Source: Paraburkholderia sp. IMGN_8 (GTDB lineage: Bacteria > Pseudomonadota > Gammaproteobacteria > Burkholderiales > Burkholderiaceae). From it: DNA of 64,000 nucleotides. The notes under the pieces are model-generated. The model was not told the DNA's origin. It did not search any database and saw nothing but the letters and a program-made list of their open reading frames with translations. This document shows positions 53,334 to 62,389 of this stretch, in pieces. A program made the translations under genes and the position numbers. The stretch is from positions 1,116,001 through 1,180,000 of the forward strand of contig NZ_CP150901.1 in the NCBI RefSeq assembly GCF_038050405.1, written 5' to 3'. Positions within the stretch are counted from its first letter, which is position 1; each line of letters begins with the position of its first letter.

Positions 53334-54218
53334 ATGTCTCTACAAGCCTAGCACTTTAGTCCGGGGTTGCCAGATCGGTCTTCGCGGACTGCTTTACCGC
53401 CTGCTTCACGGCCCGCCTTGCGGCCGGCACTTCCTGCGGGCTTTTGCGCGCAGCGCGTCGGCCCGGGGCCGTCCAGCGGACGCAGCGCGTCACCGATGTG
53501 AGGGCTGCATCGTTCGTCCCCGTCGAGATCGAGCGGCAGCTGGAGCGGCGCATCCCTGCGCGCTGCTCCGCGAGCACCGTCGCCTTCGTTCATCGCAGCG
53601 CGCAGCAGGGTCCCCTTGTTTTCCGTAAAAAAAGTGACGGTAGGAAATCGAGCGCTAGTGGTTGTTCTTTTGCTATTAAGCCCTACCCAAGGATGAACGA
53701 GCGCCGCTGAAGAACCTCGGCGCTGTGTTCGGGAAAGAACTCCGAGCGTGTGCTATTGACCTTTCCATGAGACGCGAAACGGAATTCTCACCCGAGATCC
53801 CAGCTTTCCACCTGTTGGCAGCAGAATTGGCGTGGATATCGCATGAACAGTGCACGCGGGAAATGGCGTCGTACGAGAAGGATGTGTACTACTACCGAGA
53901 AAGCCTTCCCCGTGTCGCGGAGTCTTACGAGCGATTCAAGGCAAGTTGTGCGAGCGAGGTGGGTGACCGGGCGGTGTCCATTCATCTCGGTGGACAGCGG
54001 CCGGTTCAACAAGATCACGATGGGCTGCGGAAGCACGGCGTCTTTTGCAAATGTGCTTGACGAGCATGCTGTTGCGATAGCCTCCAGATAGCTTCAGCAT
54101 TACCGCCCAACGAGCGGTTTCGACCGTCGCTTCGCGTAATCCGCCGGTGGGCACAATCGTAAATTTTTCGCCAAAACGTCTGTAGCTCTTTGACGAGAAA
54201 GGTGAATCCGACTCGGCG
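53334..54218. other. Gene-poor stretch between the redox module and the second kinase
   Basis: A plus-strand frame with an ATG at 53767 runs to 54060 (97 residues; blocks PAFHLLAAELAWISHEQC and YEKDVYYYRESLPRVAESY). It looks protein-like for its first two thirds but has no good ribosome site and no known motif. Near 53400 a minus-strand lysine/alanine-rich frame exists but is unconvincing. No RNA gene was recognised. Confidence 0.4.
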
Positions 54219-55619
54219 CTACTTAGGAATTGCTTTCGCTGAAAGTGGTAAACGTACCTGAAACGTCGTCGCGCGCGGCTGCGAGTTGACGAGAATCGTT
54301 CCGCCGTGCCGATTGACAACGATGCGGTAGGCAATATCGAGGCCCAGGCCAGTCCCCTGGCCAACCGGCTTGGTGGTAAAAAAGGGCTCAAACACCCGCG
54401 ACTGGATCTCCGGCGGAATACCAGGACCGCTGTCAGTGATCTCGACCACCGCGTAGTCTCCCTCACGGCGCGTGGAGATGACAAGATCGCCGCAGCCTTC
54501 CATGGCGTCGACGGCGTTGTCGATAATATTGGTCCACACTTGATTGAGCTCGCTACCATACACCTGAAGACGGGGTAGGCTTCGATCGTATTCGCGCTTC
54601 ACGGCGATGGCCTGAGTGAGCCGGTGGCGCATGATGGTGAGCGTATCCTCGATACCATCGTGGATGTCTGCCTCCTGTTGCGGCGCCTGGTCCATATATG
54701 CGTACGACTTGAGCGCCTTGACCATGTCGGAGATGTGCGCTGCGCTGCGCGTGGCTTCCTCCAGCAGCGCGCGCAGCTCGATCGTCGCACCGAGCCACCG
54801 CATACTTACGTTGAATTGTTCCGGAACCAGACTTTCGCCGAGCGGAGCGATGTCATCACACACGATTCCGCTCGCAATCAAGCTGGGGGCCACGAGCCAA
54901 GGCTTCGCGACCCCCTGGGCAGCCAGCCAATCGCTCAACGTGCTTTCCTGAGCGCTTCTCGCCAGGTCGTCCGGGGGTGACTGTGTCGCCTTGGTACCAG
55001 CACGCGCGCTCAAGGCGTGAATGGCTCTGATTGCCTCGTGGGGAATCGAGCTGAGGCTGAGGGCATAGAGCGATTCATTCAGAACATCGCGAACCTCGTT
55101 CGCGCGGTCAGCCGCGCGCGCCAGTGCCGCGGCCGGGTTGTTCAGCTCGTGCGCAAGGGCAGCCGCCAGCATACCCAATGCAGCCATCTTCTCTCGGGTG
55201 CGCAGCAATGCCTCAAGGTTGGTGAGGCGCTCAGCCGTGGCGCGGAAGATGGTTCTGCTGAAGGAGTCACAGCACGCGAGCAACTCGCGGAGCACCTGCT
55301 CGGAGAGCCGGACCAGGTGGCTGTCGGACTCGGCCTTGAGCGTCGTCAACGATGGTGTCCCCGCGAGCAATGGCACCGCACCACAGAAGCTTGGCGCAAC
55401 GTATCGACGAACCGGCATCTGCTGCCCGTCGATTAGTTTGCTCGCCACAATTTCGCCGTCCAGGATGACAAAAAAGCCGCGAAACGTCTCGCCTTCGCTG
55501 CGAAGCACTTCCCCTGCTTTGACGCGCACGTCCTCAACGTTCGCTTGCAGCCACTGCATGCGCTCTTCGGATAGGTCCGCAAAGAGCGGCATCTCGCGTA
55601 AATTTTGCAGCGCAACCAT
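54219..55619 (-). CDS. Second histidine kinase with cyclic-nucleotide-binding domain (paralogue)
   Basis: The 466-residue protein matches the kinase at 50170-51570 block for block: FADLSEERMQWLQANVEDVRVKAGEVL, AHELNNPAAAL with His157 at the same position, SYAYMDQAPQQE, the N box TNIIDNAVDAM, and FEPFFTTKPVGQGTGLGLDI. The start is the ATG at 55619 after GGTGA; upstream in-frame extension is arginine-rich and unlike the family. No receiver gene is adjacent, so it may signal to the same FAD oxidoreductase or to a distant partner. The sequences have diverged well beyond a recent duplication. Confidence 0.92.
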   Translation of the reverse strand: MVALQNLREMPLFADLSEERMQWLQANVEDVRVKAGEVLRSEGETFRGFFVILDGEIVASKLIDGQQMPVRRYVAPSFCGAVPLLAGTPSLTTLKAESDSHLVRLSEQVLRELLACCDSFSRTIFRATAERLTNLEALLRTREKMAALGMLAAALAHELNNPAAALARAADRANEVRDVLNESLYALSLSSIPHEAIRAIHALSARAGTKATQSPPDDLARSAQESTLSDWLAAQGVAKPWLVAPSLIASGIVCDDIAPLGESLVPEQFNVSMRWLGATIELRALLEEATRSAAHISDMVKALKSYAYMDQAPQQEADIHDGIEDTLTIMRHRLTQAIAVKREYDRSLPRLQVYGSELNQVWTNIIDNAVDAMEGCGDLVISTRREGDYAVVEITDSGPGIPPEIQSRVFEPFFTTKPVGQGTGLGLDIAYRIVVNRHGGTILVNSQPRATTFQVRLPLSAKAIPK

Positions 55620-55738
55620 AGGTTCACCAACTCTTAGTGAACGAAATACACTGTGCCTTATGACGTGACTGAATTGTGGCCATGAACCCATGGTTTCGCA
55701 ATGGGCCGATTGCTCTGCCGTCATATCACTAAAAGAAA

Positions 55739-55888
55739 GCGCTGGTGAGGCTGGGGATTGCAGCACTGGAAGACAAGATCGTCCAGTGCGCGGTGGTCGA
55801 AGTGCTGAACGCGATCTATGAGGAAGACTTCTTCGGGTTCTCGTACGGGTTCCGGCCCGGACGTAGCCAGCACGATGCGTGGCGCTTG
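55739..55888 (+). pseudogene. Group II intron reverse transcriptase/maturase fragment
   Basis: The frame reads [19 protein letters not shown] and then [21 protein letters not shown], a highly conserved early block of group II intron RTs (LtrA type). It is cut on both sides: no start codon context and no catalytic YADD follow, and the frame becomes random after about 55888. This is debris of a retroelement between the second kinase and the oxalate locus. Confidence 0.8.
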
Positions 55889-56082
55889 AGCGCGACGCCG
55901 GGTTTTTCAATCGCGGGGCGGGCGCAAAGAGGCTTTCGTTGGCGCAGGCGTCGTGATCCTTGCCGGCGACCGTGGCCGGTGCTGCAGGTCATCCTGCGGA
56001 TAGCGTCTGCGCTATCTCGTCCCAAGCCGCCGGATGGTTGGCGAGCGCAGGCCCGAGAAGTTTCAGTGGCCGACTGCCGCTC

Positions 56083-56472
56083 TTAAACGCCCGCCAGCGC
56101 CGGTAAATCAGAATCGCACGACGAGCGCTCCCACTGTGACCCGGCACGCAACAGGTGCGACGCGTTGTTGACGCTCACTGCGCTTTCCCTGCGCGTCGCG
56201 AAGCATACCGGATAGCGCGCGTTCTTTTTCTCGAGAATGACCTGGCTCAGGAATTCCGCGCTGTACGCTTTGAGCAAATGCGCATGGTGGGCCTCTATGT
56301 ACGCGGCGATGCGCTCCCGTTCGCCGTCGATGGTTGTGAGCGACGTGAGGGTGCGCTCGTCCCAGCGAAACCGCAGACCCAGTTCCGCGAAAGCGGTGTT
56401 GTATGCGCAAAGCTGCGCCTGCATGTCCTGGTCGCGCTCGGTTTCATGTGCGCTCAGGCGCGAGTGGCTCAT
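56083..56472 (-). CDS. Small conserved-looking protein of the oxalate locus
   Basis: The 129-residue product has a strong AAGGAGA ribosome site before the ATG at 56472. The N-terminal two thirds are helical and charged ([52 protein letters not shown]); the last 35 residues look less ordered. I do not recognise the family. A motif upstream of it is repeated in the LysR/oxlT promoter, so it is probably part of the same regulon. Confidence 0.65.
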   Translation of the reverse strand: MSHSRLSAHETERDQDMQAQLCAYNTAFAELGLRFRWDERTLTSLTTIDGERERIAAYIEAHHAHLLKAYSAEFLSQVILEKKNARYPVCFATRRESAVSVNNASHLLRAGSQWERSSCDSDLPALAGV

Positions 56473-56549
56473 GATCGTCTCCTTCGGGCGGATGGCTTGC
56501 CAGAAGCATAGGATCGGCCATAAATAAACAACTGTTAAAGTTATTGTGA

Positions 56550-56566
56550 CAAACCATAAATGTTTG
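56550..56566. promoter_or_regulatory. Candidate LysR site upstream of the small protein gene
   Basis: CAAACCATAAATGTTTG has inverted CAAAC/GTTTG arms and lies 78 bases before the ATG at 56472. The same CAAACCATAAA-TGTTT core recurs at 57611 in the LysR/oxlT divergent promoter. Confidence 0.55.
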
Positions 56567-56693
56567 CTTATGCGCGGAGTGAAGCCGACGCCGGCACGCT
56601 GTGCCCTGACTTTCGATTATCCGTTGGACTGACCGCGCAGCAGATCGGCGTCGACGTGGGTGATCTGCGCGATCTGCGTGGCGCCTTCGCCGA

Positions 56694-57566
56694 TCAAGAA
56701 TTCCTTGAACGCAAGCGCGACAGGGGCAGGCGTTTGCTCTTGCGGTGCACCACGTACCAGTGGAGCATCACCGGAAAGCCTTGTACGTCCGGTACGGCGA
56801 GGTGACCGACCTGCAGTTCCAGGCCGATGGTATGCGCGGAGAGGAAGCTGATGCCCATGCCTGCAATCACCGCCTGTTTGATCGTTTCCGTGCTCCTGAT
56901 CTCCATGGCGACATTGAGCCTGGCGACTCCTCCCGCAAACCCGTCTTCCATCGAATGCCACGTGTCCGAGCCTTTTTCGCGGACGATGAACGGCTCTTTT
57001 GCGATCGTCGACTGAGGGATACGCTTGTTGCCCACAAGCGGGTGTCGGGGCGGCGCGACGATCACATAAGGATGAGGCGCAAACGGTTCGTTGCGCGTAT
57101 CGAGGTCCTGCGGCGGCCGCACCATGATCGCGAGATCGGTCAAGTTGTTCGCCAGCTGATGCAGCAGTTCCTCGCGATTGTGCACCGCCAGGTTGAGCTT
57201 GACGTCGTCGTTGCGGCGCACGAATTCGCCCACCATTCGCGGGAAAAAATGGGCCCCCGCACTGATCACCGCAACGTTCAGTTGGCCGCCCGCAATGCCC
57301 TGCAGGCGGGTCATCACTTCGTCCATTTCGCGGAACTGCTCGATGATCGAGCGCGCGTAAGGAAGCATTTCGGAGCCCGCTGGAGTCAGATAAATTTTCC
57401 GGCCGAGCTGCTCGAACAGGGCCAGTCCGGCGTGCTCCTCCAGCTGTTTGACCTGGGTTGAGACGGCGGGCTGCGTCAGGTACAACTCGTCGGCCGCGCG
57501 CGAGAAGCTCAGATGCCGGGCGACCGTTTCGAAGATCTTGAGTTGGCGCAGGGTAGCGCTTTTCAT
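56694..57566 (-). CDS. LysR-family regulator of the oxalate locus, C-terminus frameshifted
   Basis: The protein has a LysR winged helix (TLRQLKIFETVARHLSFSRAADELYLTQPAVSTQVKQLEE, residues ~4-45) and a periplasmic-binding-like effector domain in the CbbR style (QLNVAVISAGAHFFPRMVG, LTDLAIMVRPP, GMGISFLSAHTIGLELQVG). Translation ends at 56694 after KSKRLPLSRLRSRNS. In the next frame the expected CbbR-like ending follows (VALAFKEFLIGEGATQIAQI to a stop at 56617), so one C appears lost from the run at 56723-56726. The loss changes the last ~40 residues. It is divergent from oxlT and probably activates it. Confidence 0.85.
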   Translation of the reverse strand: MKSATLRQLKIFETVARHLSFSRAADELYLTQPAVSTQVKQLEEHAGLALFEQLGRKIYLTPAGSEMLPYARSIIEQFREMDEVMTRLQGIAGGQLNVAVISAGAHFFPRMVGEFVRRNDDVKLNLAVHNREELLHQLANNLTDLAIMVRPPQDLDTRNEPFAPHPYVIVAPPRHPLVGNKRIPQSTIAKEPFIVREKGSDTWHSMEDGFAGGVARLNVAMEIRSTETIKQAVIAGMGISFLSAHTIGLELQVGHLAVPDVQGFPVMLHWYVVHRKSKRLPLSRLRSRNS

Positions 57567-57610
57567 GGCTGACGTTCGTTGAGGCACCGACGCATACAGG
57601 ATGCCTGATG

Positions 57611-57627
57611 CAAACCATAAAATGTTT
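57611..57627. promoter_or_regulatory. Candidate LysR site in the LysR/oxlT divergent region
   Basis: CAAACCATAAAATGTTT repeats, with one extra A, the motif found at 56550. It lies 45 bases upstream of the LysR start and about 240 bases before oxlT, a usual place for an autoregulatory LysR site. Confidence 0.55.
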
Positions 57628-57864
57628 TAACTTTCACTGATCGCCGTTCTCGCGCAGCATGCCCCCAGATCCCGTGAAGACGCAACCACTTTTACAAGAC
57701 CGTTTTGCGCGCCCCCGCCGGTCTTTTGTTGTTGGTGCGATCCCCATCTGACCGACCCTTAGCGCTTCATTGCCCGCGTGCATGCAAGCGATGAAGTGAT
57801 TCGACAACGTAATTCAACGTGCCACTCGGGCGCGAAGAGTTCTAGAAAGAAAGGAGATGGAGAC

Positions 57865-59163
57865 ATGGGACATTCCAACGTGGACGAGCCGGGCAGCACA
57901 GCACTACGGCATAACCGGTGGGTCCAGCTGGCAATCGGCATCGTTTGCATGGGGCTGGTGGCGAACCTGCAGTATGCGTGGACCTTGTTCGTCGTGCCGA
58001 TGGACGCGGCGCATCACTGGGGGCAGGCGGCAATTCAGACTGCGTTCACCATCTTCATCGTCACGGAAACCTGGCTCGTGCCAGTCGAAGGATGGCTCGT
58101 CGACAAGTTCGGGCCGCGTCCTGTCGTCATTGGCGGTTCGCTGTGTGCCGCACTCGGCTGGATCATTGACGCACACGCAGGCAGTCTGGGCGCACTGTAC
58201 ATCGCGGCGGTGATTGCGGGCGTTGGTGCGGGTTGCGTCTACGGCACCTGCGTCGGAACCGCGCTCAAGTGGTTTCCCGATAAACGCGGCCTGGCGGCGG
58301 GTCTGACTGCGGCTGGCTTTGGTGCCGGCGCGGCGGTTACGGTGATCCCGATTGCCAACATGATCCAGCGTTCCGGCTACGAGCACACGTTCATGTTCTT
58401 CGGCATTTTCCAGGGCGTCTGCATTCTGCTTCTCGCAACCTTGCTGGTGCGCCCGAAACCGCCCGCGAACGCGGTCGCCGCCAAACGCGTGGTGGCCACC
58501 AAACTCGACTACACCCCCGGCCAGATGATCCGTTCGCCGCTTTTCTGGGTGCTGTACCTGATGTTCGTCTTCGTGGCGGCAGGCGGCATCATTGCGACCG
58601 CGCAACTCGGCCCGATCGCCAAGGAATACGGCTTCGCGAAGTTGCCGGTCAGCCTGATGGGCATCACGCTGCCGTTGCTGACGATGACGCTGTCGATCGA
58701 TAACCTGTGCAACGGTTTCACGCGTCCGCTGTGCGGCTTTCTGTCGGACAGGATCGGCCGCGAGAACACGATGTTCATGATCTTTCTCGGCGAAGGCATC
58801 GCGTTGCTCGGGCTGATGCAGTTCGGCCACAATCCGTACGCATTCATGTTCTTTGCAGCGGCCGTGTTCCTGTGCTGGGGCGAGATTTTCTCGATCTTCC
58901 CGGCGACCTGCGCGGACACGTTCGGCAGCAAATACGCGGCGGCCAATGCGGGGACGCTTTACACCGCAAAGGGCACAGCGTCGATGCTCGTGCCGATTGC
59001 TTCGGTGTTGTCGGCGAATGGCTCGTGGAACACGGTGTTCATCTGTGCGGCGGTCGTGTCGATTACAGCGGCGGTGTCCGCGAAATTCATCCTCGCGCCG
59101 ATGAGACGGCGCTGGATCGACCGAACGGTCGAGGCCGGCGCGCTCGCCAAGGGATATCTCTGA
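57865..59163 (+). CDS. oxlT: Oxalate:formate antiporter-type MFS transporter
   Basis: The 432-residue membrane protein starts at the ATG at 57865 with AAAGGAG upstream. Twelve helices are apparent. The blocks QYAWTLFVVPMDAAHHWGQAAIQTAFT, GGSLCAALGWIIDAHAGSLG, GVGAGCVYGTCVGTALKWFPDKRGLAAGLT and CWGEIFSIFPATCADTFGSKYAAANAGTLYTAKG are typical of OxlT relatives. It would exchange oxalate for formate. Oxalyl-CoA decarboxylase downstream gives the context. Confidence 0.9.
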   Translation: MGHSNVDEPGSTALRHNRWVQLAIGIVCMGLVANLQYAWTLFVVPMDAAHHWGQAAIQTAFTIFIVTETWLVPVEGWLVDKFGPRPVVIGGSLCAALGWIIDAHAGSLGALYIAAVIAGVGAGCVYGTCVGTALKWFPDKRGLAAGLTAAGFGAGAAVTVIPIANMIQRSGYEHTFMFFGIFQGVCILLLATLLVRPKPPANAVAAKRVVATKLDYTPGQMIRSPLFWVLYLMFVFVAAGGIIATAQLGPIAKEYGFAKLPVSLMGITLPLLTMTLSIDNLCNGFTRPLCGFLSDRIGRENTMFMIFLGEGIALLGLMQFGHNPYAFMFFAAAVFLCWGEIFSIFPATCADTFGSKYAAANAGTLYTAKGTASMLVPIASVLSANGSWNTVFICAAVVSITAAVSAKFILAPMRRRWIDRTVEAGALAKGYL

Positions 59164-59456
59164 TTACCGGAAATGGACATGTGTGCGCCATGACGGCGTT
59201 GAAGCGCCAATAGCCGATCGAAATATCTGGGTGGTCGGATTGGGTTAGCACATGGCGACCACGGAAATATCCCGTCTTGATTGGATAAGGCCCCCGCCGG
59301 CCGGAGGCGGTCCGCGTAGCAGCACATAGGGAAGGTGGCGAGCAACCCGAATCGGCTGATTCTGCGCGTGATTCTCATCGGATCGAAATGGAGGTTTTGG
59401 GTGTGATATCTATTTTTATTATTAGTTAGCATAATTAATTAATATTGGAGGAGATG

Positions 59457-61166
59457 ATGAGAATAAGGAATCTGAAACCGCGTCATGCGGCGGCTTCGCT
59501 ATGCCTGTTTGCAGCTGGCAGCGTGACCTGTTCGGGAGGAGCATTCGCTCAGGCAAAAGCGGCGGATGACGACAAACAACAGATCCAGTTGTTGAAACAG
59601 CAAATGGAAGCGCTCAATAAGAAGCTCGATGCGCTGATGACAAAGCAAGCCCAGACAGCGAACAGTCAGCAGGCGGTCAGCCCCGCTGTCGCAAGCACAA
59701 ACGCAGGTACAGGTACAGGTTCAGGTTCAAGCGCAAACACGGGTACAACCTCAGGCGCGCAAAAAACATCGGATGCCGACGCCTCCGGGTGGGGCGCCGG
59801 CATGCCGCCCAAGCTTAAGTCGTTGCTGGCTGCGCTGGGGGATATGGAGTTCTACGGCAATCTCGATCTTTCCGTGGACTATGCGACCAAGGGCCTCAAA
59901 GACTCGTATGTCACGCCGGGCGGGACTGTCGTCTCGCCTAGAGGGCATATGGGCTGGCAGCCCGACGTCTCATCCAATCTTTCCTATGTCGGCGTTCGCG
60001 GCAAGCGGCCATTCGGTTCCGACGCCAGCCTGGCCTTCGTCTATCAACTGGAAACCCAACTGGACATCTCGGCAACCTCAGGGTCTTCCAATTCGAACTC
60101 CGCTCAGGATTCAACCGTCAAGGGCGCCCTGACGTCGCGCAACAGCTTCATCGGCGTCGCATCGCCCGCCTGGGGCGCGTTGAAGATCGGCAAGACCGAT
60201 GCGCCCTACAAAACGTCGACCGCACGCATGAATCCGTTTTCCGGCATGCTCGGCGATTACTCCGTCATCATGGGTAACACGGGCGGCGACAATCGCGTCG
60301 AATTCGGTACGCGGCTGGACCATGCGATCTGGTATGAGTCGCCCAGTTTCCATGGCTGGTCTCTCAACGCACTGGTTTCGCCCGGGCAAAACCGCGGTTA
60401 CGAAAATTCGGTGCAGGCTTCGGGTGAGTCGAGTTGCACGGGCGGCAATGTCCCTGGTAGTGGGGGAAGTCCAATTGCGTGTAACGACGGCAGCTACGGG
60501 TCGGCCTACAGCGCGAACCTCGCCTATAGCAACGGCCCCCTGTACTTTACGACAGCCTATGAGATACACCTCGGCGTAAATCGCTCAAGCGATGTCACGA
60601 ACACGCCTGCGGCGCTGGCTTCGCCCGATGGGACGGACCCCAACGATATCGGCAACGAATGGGCATTCAAGGTCGGTGCGCAATATAAATTCCCCACTCT
60701 GACCACGGTGAGCGCCATTTATGAAGTGATGCGCAGAAAGATTCCGGCCTACCTGCAAACACAGAACGAGCGGAGCCGTAATGGCTTCTGGCTCGCCCTG
60801 ACGCAGGAAATCACCCCCAAGGACAGCGTGAGCGTCGGTTGGGCGCACGCCAATCGCACGCCGGGTGACCCGGGGCAACACAACACGGCTCCCGCCGACC
60901 CGAACGCTATCGGTATCCCGAATCCTTCCAACGGCGCCAATATGGTCACTGCGATGTACAAGCATGCGATCGACAAACATGCAACTGTGTATGCCGACTA
61001 TGCCCTGGTCATCAATCAGGCGGCAGCGCACTATGCGCTGGGCGCAGGCGGGCGAAGCGTCACCGTCGATTGTCATGACGGCAGCTCGATCTCCCAGGGT
61101 GCGCCGTTTTGCTACGCGGGCGGCAGAGAAATGGGTTTCTCCGTCGGGCTGAATTACAAGTTCTGA
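59457..61166 (+). CDS. Porin with an N-terminal coiled-coil segment
   Basis: The start is the second of two adjacent ATGs (59457), which leaves five bases after GGAGG. The 569-residue protein has a signal peptide ending AFAQAKA. A helical heptad stretch (QIQLLKQQMEALNKKLDALMTKQ, residues ~40-62) and a glycine/serine/threonine linker (GTGTGSGSSANTGTTSG) follow. The barrel then has porin-type strands (EFYGNLDLSVDYATKG, SRNSFIGVASPAWGALKIGKTDAPY) and ends with phenylalanine (VGLNYKF). The coiled coil could trimerise or span the periplasm. Its position suggests uptake of oxalate or a related anion. Confidence 0.88.
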   Translation: MRIRNLKPRHAAASLCLFAAGSVTCSGGAFAQAKAADDDKQQIQLLKQQMEALNKKLDALMTKQAQTANSQQAVSPAVASTNAGTGTGSGSSANTGTTSGAQKTSDADASGWGAGMPPKLKSLLAALGDMEFYGNLDLSVDYATKGLKDSYVTPGGTVVSPRGHMGWQPDVSSNLSYVGVRGKRPFGSDASLAFVYQLETQLDISATSGSSNSNSAQDSTVKGALTSRNSFIGVASPAWGALKIGKTDAPYKTSTARMNPFSGMLGDYSVIMGNTGGDNRVEFGTRLDHAIWYESPSFHGWSLNALVSPGQNRGYENSVQASGESSCTGGNVPGSGGSPIACNDGSYGSAYSANLAYSNGPLYFTTAYEIHLGVNRSSDVTNTPAALASPDGTDPNDIGNEWAFKVGAQYKFPTLTTVSAIYEVMRRKIPAYLQTQNERSRNGFWLALTQEITPKDSVSVGWAHANRTPGDPGQHNTAPADPNAIGIPNPSNGANMVTAMYKHAIDKHATVYADYALVINQAAAHYALGAGGRSVTVDCHDGSSISQGAPFCYAGGREMGFSVGLNYKF

Positions 61167-61500
61167 AAGCGCTGTCAACCTGGCGGAGGCGGAGACGTAA
61201 GCAGTCGGGGGCGTCTCGGGGTACCCAGGATTCGGATTTCGTACGCCTGGGTACGCTCCAAGCTGATCGTCGCCGGCAGCTCGTCGTGCCGTCCGTTTCC
61301 GAGCCGCCTACGGACGCCGCGCCGTCCGCCAGCGCTGTTAAAGGGCGGGTCTGTGAGCGTCGCGTCCGTCACTGGCGCCCGTCGCCTCGACTGTTTCTTT
61401 CCGGTCACCTTCCATCGCTGCAGCGTCACCGCCTTCCGCTGCCATCCCACACCTTCCAGCGCACTTCGCAGACGATTACAAAAAGCGCCTTGAACTCCCC

Positions 61501-61527
61501 ATATACGGAATATAATATTCTGTATAT
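61501..61527. promoter_or_regulatory. Near-perfect 27-bp AT-rich palindrome upstream of the GntR gene
   Basis: The arms ATATAC-GAATAT and ATATTC-GTATAT are symmetric about 61514 with one mismatched pair. The site lies 143 bases before the GntR start, in the ~500-bp gap after the porin gene, which otherwise shows no gene. The core is similar to sites upstream of the frc remnant and oxc. Confidence 0.6.
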
Positions 61528-61669
61528 CTAAGCTACGCGCGGATGGCATATCAGGCCGCGGCAGCCACACAGGAGGACAGCCGCGCCGGCCTGTCGGCAG
61601 AAGATTCGGGCGGCGGGCCCGGCAAGACCGTCACAATGGGTTATCCGAATCTGGGGAAGCAAATTATCA

Positions 61670-62389
61670 ATGTCTGATGATACGCAAACCGGTGTCCGCC
61701 CAGCGCCCCTCACACTGGCGCTAGTACCGATCAATGCTTCGGCTTCGTTGCGCGATCAGGCGTACGCAAAGCTGAAGCAGGCCATCGCCGACGCCGACAT
61801 CTATCATTCGCGCGAGGAAATCCGGCTCGACGAAAAGGAACTGACTGAAGCGCTCGGCGTGAGCCGCACGCCAGTTCGCGAAGCCATGACGCTGCTCGAG
61901 CAGGAAGGTTTCCTGCGGACGGTGCCGCGGCGCGGAATCTATATCCAGCGCAAGACGAAGAAAGAAATCGTCGACATGATTTGCATGTGGGCGGCGCTCG
62001 AAAGCATGGCGGCCCGGCTTGCGACGCTGCGCGCGTCCGATGAGGACATCGCGGTGCTGAGGCATATGTTCGACAATTTTCGCGACACGACGCCGGCCGA
62101 GCACATCGAGGAGTATTCGGAAGCGAACATCGCGTTTCACCAGTCAATTGTCCAGCTGTCGCAATCGCAGATCCTCCTGGACACGATGAAGAACCTCTTC
62201 GTGCATGTGCGCGCGATCCGGAAGATAACGATCGCGCAGAGTGACCGCGCGTTGCGCTCGATCGTCGATCACATGCGCATCATCGAAGCACTCGAGAAGC
62301 GCGACACCGAGCTGGTCGAGCGGCTCGTGCGCCAGCACTCGCTCGATCTCGCGGCGTTCGTCGAAGCCAACTGCGACTTCCTCGACTGA
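61670..62389 (+). CDS. GntR-family regulator (FCD) of the oxalate locus
   Basis: The 239-residue protein has a winged helix at ~30-95 (LRDQAYAKLKQAIADADIYHSREEIRLDEKELTEALGVSRTPVREAMTLLEQEGFLRTVPRRGIYI) and an FCD domain (NIAFHQSIVQLSQSQ, HMRIIEALEKRDTELVERLVRQH). Regulators of this shape control oxalate and other small dicarboxylate genes. It probably binds the palindrome at 61501-61527 and the similar sites near oxc. Confidence 0.9.
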   Translation: MSDDTQTGVRPAPLTLALVPINASASLRDQAYAKLKQAIADADIYHSREEIRLDEKELTEALGVSRTPVREAMTLLEQEGFLRTVPRRGIYIQRKTKKEIVDMICMWAALESMAARLATLRASDEDIAVLRHMFDNFRDTTPAEHIEEYSEANIAFHQSIVQLSQSQILLDTMKNLFVHVRAIRKITIAQSDRALRSIVDHMRIIEALEKRDTELVERLVRQHSLDLAAFVEANCDFLD

